Shown: positions 1 to 11,103 of the stretch, one piece after another
Layout: each line of letters starts with the position of its first letter
Position numbering within the stretch: position 1 is the stretch's first letter
NCBI GenBank assembly: GCA_025618425.1
Contig: CM046847.1
Coordinates: 10,872,468-10,936,467 of the forward strand
Reading direction: 5' to 3'
Length of the DNA stretch: 64,000 nt
Origin: Heliocidaris tuberculata
Lineage: Eukaryota; Echinodermata; Echinoidea; Camarodonta; Echinometridae
Made by a program: the position numbers and the translations under genes
Notes under the pieces: generated by a model
Database searches by the model: none
Seen by the model: the letters and a program-made list of their open reading frames with translations, nothing else
Told to the model about the DNA's origin: nothing

Positions 1-810
1 AAGTAATACCCCTCATCTAATATGCACCAGATCGCACTTGTCAATTAGTCCGGCATGTACTGCTTAGAGGGGTCTTGGATAAGGGGGGCTAACTAATACA
101 ATTATTTCCACCTGTTTGCATAAATTGTAGCGATAATGCTCTGATCATGTTTTGTGGATGAACACTTAAAACATGAAGCTGTGAAGTGTGTACTTCAGGC
201 CAGGCCAAGTAAAAATGATCACTAGTTTCTCATCTAGATTTTTTCCAAAATGAGGAGGTTAATTCCACCACTGTACAATTCAGCAGAGTTGTTGTTAAAT
301 ACATGAATAGTTTGCATTTTTCTTTGTTTATTGTTCAGTATGTCTCACTAAAAAGATTTTGATTTTGTATTCTGGATTATTCTTTTGCTGCCTGATACTT
401 GTCACTAAAAGGATTTTCTCTGAACCATGTTTAATGCAGTGTAAAATGAAAGTAAGATTAGCAATGACTGAATGTATGAATTATCAGTGTAGATGTGTCA
501 GGAACCCCTAAGTGTATCCATCCATTATGAGCATTCCTAAATGTTCATGTATAAACATTATGAAATGCAAGTCCAAGTTATTTCTTGTAACAAATGTAAT
601 TGTATCATTTATAATGCATTGGGTTTGTTTTAAAGCTGCTCTGAGCTGTGGGAGGTAAATCCTATCCAAAAATTTAAATGTTCTACTCTTAGATGTGTTG
701 GAAAAAATGGCTGTTTTTTCTTCATAGGACAGAAGCCTGGGCAAGGAATAAGTTTTCTTAGCATTTACAGCAGCCATTGTATATGTTTTAAAAAAATATA
801 TATTTGTAGA
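1..810. other. AT-rich non-coding stretch
   Basis: I see no gene, RNA or clear repeat here. Short frames on both strands have no recognisable protein character. It is probably intronic or intergenic sequence upstream of the first STK32 exon in this window. Confidence 0.5.
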
Positions 811-1976
811 TGGGTCATTTCATCAGGTTGGGACATGATGGATAAAATAGCTTGTATCATTGAAAATATCAGCAGAATTGATTCAGTAATCTTATGTAAT
901 ATTAAGATTAGGGTAATTAATCATTTCAGAGGTTTTCTCTCCAGTTACACTGGATTTACTTTAGGAATACCTTAAAAAACCCTCAATTCTGACGTAACAT
1001 TGACGCCGTGTCAACATTTTTGGCTTGTTAAGTTTTTCCTAGTTTTTCATATCTTCTGACCAAAAATATCATCCTAAACTTAACTGTATCTGACCCAACA
1101 TGAACACTGCATCTAAAACACCTGCTTTCACGATATTCAGCTTGTTAGTACAAGAGAAATAGCAAATTTGTCACTTTTTTGAAAAAATTGTGGTGTCATG
1201 TTACGTCATCACTCCCATTTTACATTTTTCTTTTCTGTCTGCTCTTTGTGTACCCCAATTACTGGGAAAATGGTATTTTTTTCTGTCAAGATGTATCCTC
1301 AAAACAAAATATACAAAATGTTTCAAAATTATGCTGAATGACATAAGAATATTTTCATTTATATGGTTTGGATTTCTGATGTCACACCATGGTAGTGGAA
1401 AATGTTACGTCAGAGTTTGTTTTATTTTTTAAATTCCACATAAACCCCTGGAAGTTAAGCATATTAATTATGTAGAAGAGAGATGTAGAAGCCTGAAAAC
1501 CACTTAAGTTTGATGGATAATCCTGTGACTGGACCAGAAATGACATACTAATCAGCATGGGAGTGCTGACGTAACACTGACACCGTGTCATTGTTACGTC
1601 AGCATTCACATTTTGTTTAAAACAAGTTTTCCACCCTATTATAATATCAATTATGAAAGGAAAAGGTTTCATCTGTTGTCATAGCATGTACTGTAAATAT
1701 GTATACTCAAGTATTTCCCATCTATTTGTTAAGTGCCAGAAAAACAAAGAAAATGTGATTTTCAGACGTAACACTGACACCGCGTCAATTGTTACGTCAG
1801 AGTGACTCTTTTAATCATATCATTGTGAAAGCTTAACTTTCCTGACTGAAAACCACTTAAAATATTTCAGTACTCAGATATGAATATTATATATGGAAGA
1901 AGAAGAAAACCTGCTGATACTTTTAATGATACAGGCCATGTCACACAATCGTGTCCCAACCTGATGAAATGACCCA
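811..1976. mobile_element. TIR DNA element with internal GACGTAAC repeats
   Basis: The ends are a 25-bp perfect inverted repeat beginning TGGGTCATTTCATCAGGTTG (811-835 and 1952-1976). Inside are seven GACGTAAC boxes in both orientations, near 990, 1200, 1404, 1567, 1593, 1764 and 1791. Two pairs (1567/1593 and 1764/1791) form ~35-bp imperfect palindromes around ACACCG(T/C)GTC. No transposase frame is visible, so it looks non-autonomous. I could not define a clear target-site duplication. The superfamily is unknown. Confidence 0.7.
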
Positions 1977-2396
1977 GATACCATTAACTGTTAGTTTTAA
2001 CATTTAATGTTAGTTTTGCTTGACTCTGCAAGCATTTATTTCCTGTCATTACTAGAAGTCAAGATTCATTTAATGTCATTAATGATGTCCGTTCTGCCTA
2101 GGAGGCTCACTGTGTAAACCAATATCAAGCAAAAAAAAAAAAAAAAAAGGCTGTCTTTAGATTGATGTTCATGTACTGTGTGAGGAAAACACCTCTTATT
2201 TTTCAAGGACATACGGTTTTCAGTTTCAATTGATGGGGGCTTTCTTTAGGGAGTTCCAGATTAATTGCTGTTTCCTTCCTTTCTCTTATCATTCATGGGC
2301 ATCCATCTCTTTTCATCATTTTTTTTCTTCTTCAAAACATGACTTGCACAAGCACATGTACATGTGTACATGTAGCTGTCCTCGGTGTGTGTTTAC

Positions 2397-2992
2397 AGAA
2401 ATATCATTACTTGTTGGTAGGATTGGGGAAGAAAATATGTTGATCCAGAATAATGGCAATGGGTGGATTTCGGTCATGCATGTTAAGAAAAGGTGCTTTC
2501 TGTTTTCCATTATGAAAAAAAATGTATGAAATGCTTGAATGAAATGTTCTAAGGTTGGTCTCCATGTTAAGAAAAAAAAAATCATTGAAATCTAAGTAAG
2601 ATGTGGATATATATCATTGAGGTGAAAATTAAATCACTTTAATTTTTTTAAATTTGTGTTCACAAATTTGATACCAAAATTTTGGTCTTTCCATGACATG
2701 CTGAATTGAATTCCCAACTTTAAATGAATGAAATTCTAATCAGTAATTCTCACAACTGAGGCAGTTCACCTCCTCAATAAGGAAAAGACAATTCCACACA
2801 TGTATTAGTTTTTTTTTCAGTTGTAAAATTGCGAGATTGGTTAAGAGAAATCAGTCATTTTTCTGTATGCAAGAAAGAGTGAAATCTTTCAGAAATATCA
2901 TTACTTGTTGGTAGGATTGGGGAAGAAAATATGTTGATCCAGAATAATGGCAATGGGTGGATTTCGGTCATGCATATTAAGAAAAGGTGCCT
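2397..2992 (+). repeat. Direct ~105-bp duplication
   Basis: The segment at about 2397-2501, starting CAGAAATATCATTACTTGTT, recurs almost unchanged at about 2890-2992. The offset is ~493 bp and the spacer is unrelated AT-rich DNA. It also creates partly shared short reading frames that should not be taken as genes. Confidence 0.85.
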
Positions 2993-3000
2993 TTTTAATA

Positions 3001-3282
3001 ATAGTAATAATAATAGTGGGTTCTTGTACAGCCCACATGTCTGTCAGACTTGACACTCTTGCTGCTCCACAATTTTACTCTGGCTTTAGCATGGCTGCAT
3101 TTACAGTGCTCTAGCATTTCATGGAAGTAATTCCTGCCAGGTATCCATTTACCTCACCTGGATCAAGAGTGGCAAATGTAGATTAATGTCTTGCCCAAAG
3201 ACTCTAGTGCTGGGCCAGGGATTTGAACCCCGTACCTTGTGGTTCACAGTCCTGGTAATTATCCACTAGACCACAACACCTC
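3001..3282 (-). mobile_element. tRNA-derived SINE, minus strand
   Basis: Read on the minus strand, the 5' head contains an A-box-like TGGTCTAGTGGATA and a B-box-like GGTTCAAATCC with tRNA-like spacing. A tRNA-unrelated body follows, and then an (ATT)n tail at 3001-3016. The same layout recurs near 22530, 50668 and 59158. These are hallmarks of a Pol III-type SINE. It is not a functional tRNA: the cloverleaf is not intact. Confidence 0.85.
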
Positions 3283-3730
3283 TAATGAATTATCTACTGT
3301 AGTTTTTTTTTTTTTTTAATGAGTGATCACTGATGTCACTTCATGGAGGAGTGAAATAGAGTGAAAATAGCACTTAATAGTTGGTCCTAAACAACTGATC
3401 ACTAAAGTTACTCCTTAAGAGTGAAAATGGAATAAAACTATATACATGTAGATTAGAAGCCATTTGTTGCCTAATTTTGAGAAAAAGAGTTATAGAGGAA
3501 TTAGGGGGAAATATATACATTAGATCAACCTCTTTGCTTTCTTTAGAAACTTTTTTTCTGATTATGATCTGAAGGGCTTCAAAGTTCAATTTGCCAGCAT
3601 GATTAAACAGGTGCCTCGATGTATTTATAGCATTGGCATTGTCAGCATGAAATACAGCCACCTGAAATGCATATTACCCCCTACAGTCAGGCATTTTCCG
3701 TTTTACTTTCTGATTGCCATAAAATGCAAT

Positions 3731-3811
3731 TTCAACCCCTTGCCCACTGGAACTCGGTGGTCCCTGTATTAAGTCAATGGGAATGAGAGAAGTCAGTGTT
3801 CAACGGGTTAA
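3731..3811. repeat. Short element ending GGGTTAA
   Basis: It begins CAACCCCTTGCCC and ends CAACGGGTTAA, and shares a CCCATTGACTTAA core (minus strand) with 35331-35503. It is possibly a short relic of a TTAA-flanked MITE. The call is weak because the left TTAA is absent. Confidence 0.4.
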
Positions 3812-4259
3812 GAGATGATGGTCCTCCGTAGCTTTCCACCACTGGCAGATCAGGAAGAAAGCACATTTCTTGCCTTTTTCATCGTATCCTTCGTGCTTTG
3901 GTTGCATTCAGATTATTCTGGTTTTGATTTGCTCTCTCCGGAGTGTAGAAAGATTGCTTTTCTTTCAGGCGATTCTGAGGCAGCTGCAATTATTTCGAAA
4001 AAAATGTCACTGAGAAATAACAGGAAAAAAAAAAAAACGGTAGAATGGCCTGTAATGAAAAGCCGGGTTCATCGTGGCATCGCGATTGTGAATGGTGATA
4101 ACGATTCTCTTATGAAATGAGAAGTCTGAAGTGAATGATAAGAAATTGATGCTTGTAATGTTTCAGAAGATTTATATGAGGGATATTTCTCATTTTCTTG
4201 CTGATGAATTAAAGTTACACAGTCTTTTGTGTGGGTTTGTTGATATTATATATGATAAT
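3812..4259. other. Non-coding stretch with a 101-codon frame
   Basis: An open frame of 101 codons occupies most of this stretch, but it has no domain I recognise and no neighbouring splice logic. I do not call it a gene. Confidence 0.4.
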
Positions 4260-4299
4260 GTCTGATAAGAGCCAGAAGGGTGTTAACTCTGTGTTAAAA
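4260..4299 (+). mobile_element. HP hairpin element, left half only
   Basis: It matches the left arm and centre of the HP family (GTCTG, GAGCCAGAAGGG, then TTAACTCTGTGTTAAAA). The right arm is missing, so this is a truncated copy. Confidence 0.75.
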
Positions 4300-4363
4300 T
4301 TTTGATGGAGACTCTTTGTTCATTTGGTTTCTCTTCATTCAACTCTTTCTCTTTTCTCTCTCC

Positions 4364-4975
4364 TTCTCTCATCCTCGCCCCCTGTATCTGTCTTTCTCCC
4401 ATCCTAACTGCTCTTGTCTCGGCTTTCTCTGCCTCTCTTCCTCTTTCTATATCTTTCTTTCTCCCTGTCCCTCTCTCTCTTCCTCTTTCTTTCTTTCTTT
4501 CTTTCTCTCTCTACTTCTCTCATCCTCGCTCCCTGTATCTGTCTTTCTCCCATCCTAACTGCTCTTGTCTCGGCTTTCTCTGCCTCTCTTCCTCTTTCTA
4601 TATCTTTCTTTCTCCCTGTCCCTCTCTCTCTTCCTCTTTCTTTCTTTCTTTCTTTCTCTCTCTACTTCTCTCATCCTCGCTCCCTGTATCTGTCTTTCTC
4701 CCATCCTAACTGCTCTTGTCTCGGCTTTCTCTGCCTCTCTTCCTCTTTCTATATCTTTCTTTCTCCCTGTCCCTCTCTCTCTTCCTCTTTCTTTCTTTCT
4801 TTCTTTCTCTCTCTACTTCTCTCATCCTCGCCCCCTGTATCTGTCTTTCTCCCATCCTAACTGCTCTTGTCTTGGCTTTCTCTGCCTCTCTTCCTCTTTC
4901 TATATCTTTCTTTCTCCCTGTCCCTCTCTCTCTTCCTCTTTCTTTCTTTCTTTCTTTCTCTCTCTACTTCTCTCA
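4364..4975 (+). repeat. 151-bp pyrimidine-rich minisatellite, four units
   Basis: Four head-to-tail units of 151 bp are almost identical. Each has a shared CTCTCATCCTCGCNCCCTGTA start and a TTTCTTTC run. The near-identity points to recent expansion or gene conversion. Frames through it read as Leu/Ser/Phe-rich in several phases, as expected from CT-rich DNA, and are not genes. Confidence 0.95.
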
Positions 4976-5110
4976 ATTTTATTTCTGTTTTGTTCTCTTT
5001 CCCTTTCCTCTTCCTCATTCTATGGCTATCCCTCTTTCTGTGTATGTATTCTGAATTATACATACTTCATTTATATTTGTAAATGTCTTTGAAACTCAAG
5101 CAAACTATCA

Positions 5111-5169
5111 GAGGACATTGGTGCTGTGACATGTAGTCTGGGTATTTATCCACTAGACCACGACACCTC
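5111..5169 (-). mobile_element. SINE head fragment
   Basis: This is a 59-bp fragment matching the tRNA-like head of the SINE family (CCACTAGACCACGACACCTC on the plus strand). The body and tail are missing. Confidence 0.7.
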
Positions 5170-5399
5170 CACACACTCTAACATTATCAGTGAAATCAAG
5201 AGATTTTGCCGCATTATTATTCATTCCAAGCATTGCATTTCTCGAGGTATATTGATTGAAAAATTAGTATGGGCAGTAATGCACTCGTAATCTCTCCAAG
5301 GATCAATTCCTATAATTGTATCCCGGAGACGAATCAACTGATCGGCCTTCAACAAAGTAGGACTTTTCTACTTTTCTTATGACATTAAACATTCTTCCT

Positions 5400-6390
5400 G
5401 CATGCAAAAAGGCAGGGCCAAAGCTCCTGTTAAATCTTTTTTTGTTTTGTTTTTATTGCCAATGTGCAGTCTTGAGCTCTGTTCATATTTCAAGGCAAGA
5501 CAGTATTTGTGCCTAATTCAACAGTTCTTATTGAATCTTGCTCATGGAGTTTTGAGGAATCCTAAATGCACATTATTTCTACTTCTTATGAATATTAACC
5601 ACTCTTCCTGCATAGAAGAAGAAATTCAGAGTTTCTCATAATCTTTTTTTTTATTTTTTAAATCAGTATCTGGTCTTGAGCCCTGTTCATACATGTTTGT
5701 ATTTCAAGGCAAGACAGCATTTGTGCATAATTCAACAATTCTTATTGAATCTTGATCATGGAGTTTTGAGGAATCCTAAATGCACATTATTTCTACTTCT
5801 TATGAATATTAACCACTCTTCCTGCATACATAAAAGCAGGGCCAGAGATTCTCTTTTAAATCATTTTTTTTTTTCAGTATCTGGTTTTGAGCCCTGTTCA
5901 TATTTCAAGACAAGACAGCATTTGTGCATAATTCATCAATTCCTATTGAATCTTGATCATGGAGTTTTGAAGAATCCTAAATGCGCATTATTTCTACTTC
6001 TTATGAATATTAACCACTCTTCCTGCATACAAAAAAGCAGGGCCAGAGCTCCTCAATATCTTTTTTTTTTTGTTGTTGTCAGTATCTGGTTTTGAACCCT
6101 GTTCACATTTCAGGACAAGACAGTATTTGTGCATAATTCAACAATTCTTATTGAATCTTGATAATGGAGTTTTTTATGATTTTACTTTCCTGCGTAAATT
6201 AACCACTCTTCCTGCATAGAAGAAATTTCGGAGCTCCTCTCAATGTTTTTGTTGTTGTTGTTGTTGTTGTTGTTGCCATTGTGCAGTCTTGAGCCCCGTT
6301 CATATTTCAAGGCAAGACAATTCTTTTGCATTATTCAACAACTCTTATTTCATCTTGAATCAAAAATTCATGTATCATCCTAAGCACATA
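5400..6390 (+). repeat. ~204-bp degenerate tandem array, five units
   Basis: The anchor CTTGAGCTCTGTTCATATTTC and variants occurs near 5471, 5675, 5884, 6088 and 6288. Each unit also contains a T-rich run or (GTT)n, CAAGGCAAGACAG and ATTAACCACTCTTCCTGCAT. Identity between units is high at the left and lower in the last unit. The frames that cross it are artefacts. Confidence 0.9.
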
Positions 6391-6519
6391 TATGTCAAGG
6401 CTTTTTTTTATTAAACCTGCCTGTTCAAAATATCTTTCCTCTACTCCAAGATTGACAATGGAGTGGTTGCATGCCGTTTTGCCTAAGGTTCATGATTCCT
6501 AAAGGTTCTTTTTTTTTTA

Positions 6520-6860
6520 AGGTTTTTATTTCAGAAGGTTCGTTACTCTGACATTTCGTAATTCCAAAAAATGAGAAATGGTTTCATATTTTCGAAGGTT
6601 CATAATTCTGAAAAGTTAAGTAGGCTCTATTGCATTTTTGGAATTATGAAACCTTTTCCATTTTTGGATTACGAACCCTATTTCATTTCTGGAATTATGA
6701 TCCTTCGGAATAATGAACCTTCAGAGTGATACAATAAATATTCAGAATTATGTACCCTATTTCATTTTCGGAATTATGAACCCCCCTGCTATGGGAACTT
6801 TGTGTTTCAGAATGACAAACTTTCGGAATTATGAACCTTCTGAAAAACAAACCTTCGGAA
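6520..6860. repeat. Palindromic GGTTCATAATTCCGAA array
   Basis: Many copies of a ~22-bp motif occur in both orientations (AAGGTTCATAATTC and GGAATTATGAACC). They could pair into many alternative hairpins. It is a simple degenerate satellite with no coding content. Confidence 0.85.
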
Positions 6861-7029
6861 AAATGAGTACCCCATGGAGCATTCTACTTCTTACTGTGTT
6901 TAGAATTGTGAAAGTAGAAGGTGTATATATCTACTCACCAGATCCTAATATAGAATGATCCTCGACTCTAGTCCAAGAATGGTTGCCTCACATGAATCCA
7001 GGAAGGAAAACAATCCAAAATGTTCTGCT

Positions 7030-7400
7030 GGGCGAGTATGAATCAATCGCGAGCGATAGTCCGTTGAGGGCGAAAAACGCTTCTCAGCTAGCTAGAGCTC
7101 TAGCGATCGCGAAAATATCACCGCGAAAGTGAAGTCCAAGATATTGCACAAATCCCGAAAAAATAAAGATGACAGCCGCGTTATCTTGTCCTCGAAAAAT
7201 AACACTAAAGAAGAACTGCGATAATATAATCCACAGGTATAAAATCCAAAGTATATCCCAACAGTGTCAGTGGGGTGTATAAAAGTGTGATGAGGCGACT
7301 TGCTTCTCTCACGAGTAAAAACGAAGTTAACCCAACGAGATTACGAGAAGAAGTGAAGAAGTGAAGTTATAGAAAAGTTTCCGCAAAAGTGTTCACTCAT
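7030..7400. other. CpG-richer block with TATAAAA words
   Basis: This block has more CG dinucleotides than its surroundings and includes GCGATCGC, ACCGCGAAAG and GTATAAAAGTG at about 7278. It could be a promoter, a 5' exon or the end of a mobile element. I see no clear reading frame and cannot choose between these. Confidence 0.3.
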
Positions 7401-7634
7401 TGTTCACGCCTTAAAAATAATATGATTGGTCGAGCAACAAGTTTCTTGACCCTAAACAAACGCAGCCATTCGTCGGCAGTTTGTAAACAAAAACTTGATT
7501 GGTTGTTCAAGAATATAGGTAAGGTGACATGGCGTGGAATGTTTGGTATGCGCGTACATAAAAATGTATAACAAAAGAGGAAATGTTTGTACGCTTAAAA
7601 AAATGCAAAACACTGTGGAGTTGAATGAACTTCA

Positions 7635-7772
7635 GGGGGGCATTTCATCAAGCGTTTTGTCAGTGATTATTACAGACAAATTTGCTCTCAGCCAATCAGA
7701 TGCAGGGATTTCAGTAGCTTATAACAGTTGTCGGTAAAAATCACCGACAAAACGCTTGATGAAACGCTCCCC
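7635..7772. mobile_element. 138-bp MITE, TIR GGGGNGCNTTTCATCAAGC
   Basis: The two ends are inverted copies (GGGGGGCATTTCATCAAGCG and CGCTTGATGAAACGCTCCCC) enclosing a central CAGCCAATCAGA. A second, diverged copy lies at 55014-55151 with the same ends and centre. There is no coding capacity. A full-length palindrome-like fold is expected. Confidence 0.85.
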
Positions 7773-7820
7773 AGTTCAGTCCAATATGAAAAATATATGA
7801 AGTTGCTACACTGTGTATCA

Positions 7821-7893
7821 ACTGTTGAGAGCCAGACGGACATTAAAATCTTTGCTAAGGGAAACAAGTTAACGCCCTTCAAGGTTTCAGCAT
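7821..7893 (+). mobile_element. HP hairpin element, diverged
   Basis: The left arm TGTTGAGAGCCAGACGGACATTAA and right arm GTTAACGCCCTTCAAGG match the HP family with several changes. The arms no longer pair perfectly. Confidence 0.65.
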
Positions 7894-8207
7894 AGAATAT
7901 GAACCCAGCCAATGTCTCATTACTGCAGAAACAGTTCTTATGGTATTGCTATCATCAGTATTGCAGTAGCTTTTTGTCAGTTTTCACAAAAAAAGCTGCA
8001 AAGTACATGTAAGTGTCAGAATTGAAAGAGCAGAAAATGATACTGTTTAATTAGAATAAATTATCCACTGTTTTCATTCAGCCCATGAAGTGCCATTGGT
8101 AGTTTGAACAGCTGTGACATTTACTGCACTTTTAGAGTTCCTCCTGTATATGAATATAGCTTTGGTAGCATGAACCAGCAGTGATGTGTAATTTTTTTTT
8201 TTACAGT

Positions 8208-8676
8208 TTGTCTACCAAGAGCCAGAAGGGCATTAAAAGGAAGGTTGAGTTCTGGGAAAGGTGAAAAATCATTTGTGAGCTTTTTTATTCCTTTTATGTC
8301 AGTTTGGAAGAACATCATTGTAGAAATGTCCCCTGAAAAGGATTTCTCTTCAAATTCCCTTATATTCGAAATATGACCAAAAAAAGCTGAAGTGTTCGGG
8401 CTGAACATTCATGCTGCATATGTGTGCAGTCCCATATACCCATTTCTGTGTGCGGTGCATGTGCTTTTGAGGGAGTTTGGGTTGATTTCTTATCATTTTG
8501 ATGATTCCAAAACCTGACAGTATGTACACCAAATTCTTATTTAGACATGATCAGCCTTTCCCAATTGCTTCCAGACAGTTTCTTTCTGAATGTAATCCCA
8601 TGACCAGAACTCAACTTTATCTTTAACTCATATAATGTAACACAGAATTAACTCCCTGCTGGCTGTCAATAGACAA
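8208..8676 (-). mobile_element. HP hairpin element split by a TTAA-C insertion
   Basis: The left arm lies at 8208-8236 (TTGTCT, GAGCCAGAAGGGCATTAA). The centre and right arm resume at about 8625 (TTAACTCATATAATG) and run to AGACAA near 8676. Removing the intervening TTAA-C element, with one TTAA, rebuilds an HP copy. The central sequence is in reverse orientation relative to most copies. Confidence 0.85.
8233..8628 (-). mobile_element. TTAA-C MITE, copy 1
   Basis: This ~395-bp element is flanked by TTAA on both sides, with inverted ends of the type TTAAAGGNAAGTTGAGTTCT. It matches 26833-27209 and 51210-51924 (opposite strand). It has no coding potential. The TTAA target and lack of a longer target duplication resemble piggyBac-type elements; that assignment is inference. 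Confidence 0.85.
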
Positions 8677-8679
8677 GGT

Positions 8680-9027
8680 CTACCTTAGATATGAACATGG
8701 TGTCTTTGAGCTTCGGAAGACGGAAAGCCTGGAGTAAACCACATGGGATGTGGTAACCTTGACAGACTAATTAAATGGAGTACATGCCCGAGAGCCATGG
8801 AGAGGAACAAATAAAAGAGCAAGAAGATTTCTGAAGAACCCGTAGAGAGAGCAACGATTTGAGCTAGCTTGGCAGGAGCCTGCGAGTCAACCCCGCCGGT
8901 TCAGTGTCCTCCAGGAATAAAGCCACTCGATGTAAAAATATGCATGGCAGCAGAGGCTTTGGAAGAACGTTGCTCATATTAATCAAGCGTGTTGTTCCCT
9001 GGGAGTCCGTACAGCTATGGACCTGTC
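8680..9027. other. Unassigned stretch
   Basis: I see nothing assignable here. The composition is slightly less AT-rich, with short frames on both strands and no repeat partner noticed in the window. Confidence 0.4.
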
Positions 9028-9417
9028 TTAAAGGGTACCAATTACATGTGCCTGAAAACTTAACTTGTGTTCTGCTAGCATGTATAGAATCAATGCTCAA
9101 AAACTTAACCTGGCATTCTGTGGGTTAATCGTTGAGGAGTATGACAAAAAAAATTAAGGAGAACGTACATGTACCCCCACCTTTCTGGATTCCAGCTGAC
9201 ATCCAAGTTGCGCTTGGATTATGTGATTGTGTACGGTTGTATCGACCACTCTACTCACAAGTTGCTTTTATGTTTTTTGAGAGTGTGTTTAAACTTGCAA
9301 CATCTCTTTATAGATGCAATGTTTGAAGCTTGTATTTTTTAATATTACAGGAAGGCAACGTGGAACCCTTCATAATGTACAGAGGAAAATGTTTGTTGGG
9401 TCGTTGGTTCCCTTTAA
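9028..9417 (+). mobile_element. TTAA-B MITE, copy 1 (diverged)
   Basis: TTAA sits at both edges, with inverted ends TTAAAGGGTACCAATTAC and GTTCCCTTTAA. It shares blocks with 40370-40732 and 56469-56843 (CTACTCACAAGT..., CATCTCTTTATAGA). Its middle differs from the other two copies, so it is an older or recombined member. Confidence 0.75.
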
Positions 9418-11025
9418 GCAGTTAAGCTTGTTATGTAGTCATGTTCCTTGTTGTGACTATGAACCCACGGCCATGAGAGGGATTCTTGATAGGATTATTA
9501 GGATTAATCGTGACAGGACTGATCAAAAGTCAGATTCACTATCAAGAGTTAAAAAACCTGACATGACGGAATAGAGGATTTATTGATAGTACTTGTAAGT
9601 TATCCAACTTCTAGACAGAAGTTTATGCAGATTGATCCAGAGTTAAAACTTTCTGAGGAAATCATTCAAATAGCAATGTTACCTTATCCATATTTCAATA
9701 TGCTATTTAGACAGGAATTAAAGAAAGGATTATATGTTGGGTATCGGGGAAATAGAGATGGCCCGCAAGCTTGCATTGTGTTCTCCTCTTGGGAGGTTTT
9801 AAAGGAAAGGTCAAGTAATGGTAAAGGCAATACAGGGAGACATGCATTCTTTCATATTTTAGTTCCATGTGACCGAACTTCCCATTTTAAGCATGTGTTG
9901 TATTTGTTTAGGCCACAAGACAATTTGGATTTAGCATATATATAATGCATTTATGAAATATGTATTTCTGGACACTTTGATCTGAAATTTTATTTGCATC
10001 TGTTCATATTAAGACATGCTTTTAAAAGGTTCACATTGCAGCCTACCCATGAATGCCCGTGTACCCTGAACTGTTTGGTTTATTTCCAGATGTCATATCT
10101 TTTTTCATAAAGTGCCAAATGTAGAAAATTATGCAGTCCTTGTGAAAGTCTCTAATAACATGCTGTACAAGGTCCAGTGATTGTCATTTGTATTTGCAGT
10201 TCTCATTTCATTGTGGAATTTAGAAATTTTCTCCATTAATTTCCATTTTCAAAGATTAGTAATTTGCGAGATATATCAGAGTTTGATAGTCTCCTTAAGA
10301 GTATGTAAGTTTGATCATTTAATTTTACAGTTCCTTATAACAAATCATATTTGTGATATTCATACTGTCTACATGCCCTTTTTACAATATAGTCATTATC
10401 CATGTTTTTTCATAGGATGTTTCTTTAAAAATGCAATATTTGCTCTCGTGCGAAAAGGCCCAATTTTACTTCAGTCAACAGTGGTTGAAGAGGAGTGTAG
10501 GCAAATCTGATTTGGGGCTCCTGAGAGCTTATCTAAAACCGACAGAGCAATATCGTTCAGATGAGTTGGGATATCTCGTAACCCAGCAACGGGCATAATC
10601 ACAACGGGTTTCCATGACGATGTCAATTTGGTTGAGAGCTACAGGTGGGCCAATGAAAGCCAAACACAAAGGCGGACTGTCAAACAAATACTACTCACAC
10701 TGTTCGTGCGGTGAGGGGTGCAGTGAAAACAAAACAAGTGTTTCTGCAGGTGGTTAATGCCGTAATCTACACCCACCGTAAATTTTTTAAAACATACATA
10801 AAGCTTTTAAAAAGTTTTAAATATAATTTTTATGTAGCTGCCTCCATTTGGTATGTGAAAACTATGGAGATTTCAACAGGTACATGTAAGCCTTTTTTTG
10901 GAGGGGGATGCATAGCTACTAACCCGTTGACTACTGAATTCTCTAATTTGCATAGGCTTAGTACAGGGACTACCCAGTTTCAGTATGCAATGGGTTATGA
11001 TAATTCCATTCATGTAATGGATATA
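9418..11025. other. Unassigned stretch with one 120-codon frame
   Basis: The frame at 9583-9945 reads without stops for 120 codons and is not low complexity. I do not recognise the product and find no partner exon. The rest is AT-rich. The block 10510-10720 has somewhat more CG. Nothing else can be supported. Confidence 0.4.
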
Positions 11026-11103
11026 TTGTCTGCTGAGAAGCAGAAGGGCATTAACTCTCTTACAATTCAAGTGCATAGTTAATGCCCTTTTTGCTCTCAG
11101 CAG
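11026..11103 (+). mobile_element. HP hairpin element
   Basis: The copy is full length, from TTGTCTGCTGAGAAGCAGAA to TTTGCTCTCAGCAG. It lies ~935 bp upstream of the first STK32 exon. The sequence just after it (TGAATTTGAT) resembles the start of that exon (TGAATTTTGAT), perhaps by chance. Confidence 0.85.

Noticed and set aside
3180..3282. Apparent tRNA gene on the minus strand
   Set aside because: A- and B-box words are present but the stems do not pair, and the same sequence recurs with a SINE body and tail. It is a SINE head, not a tRNA gene.
3815..4120. 101-codon frame on the plus strand
   Set aside because: It has a Lys-rich run from an A tract and no recognisable domain. Could be chance in a 300-bp stretch.
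4302..5092. Several overlapping 80-175 codon frames
   Set aside because: They repeat every 151 bp with the minisatellite and are translations of a pyrimidine repeat.
5402..6095. 79- and 139-codon frames containing repeated peptide blocks
   Set aside because: The peptide repeats mirror the ~204-bp DNA array and the frames cross poly-T runs.
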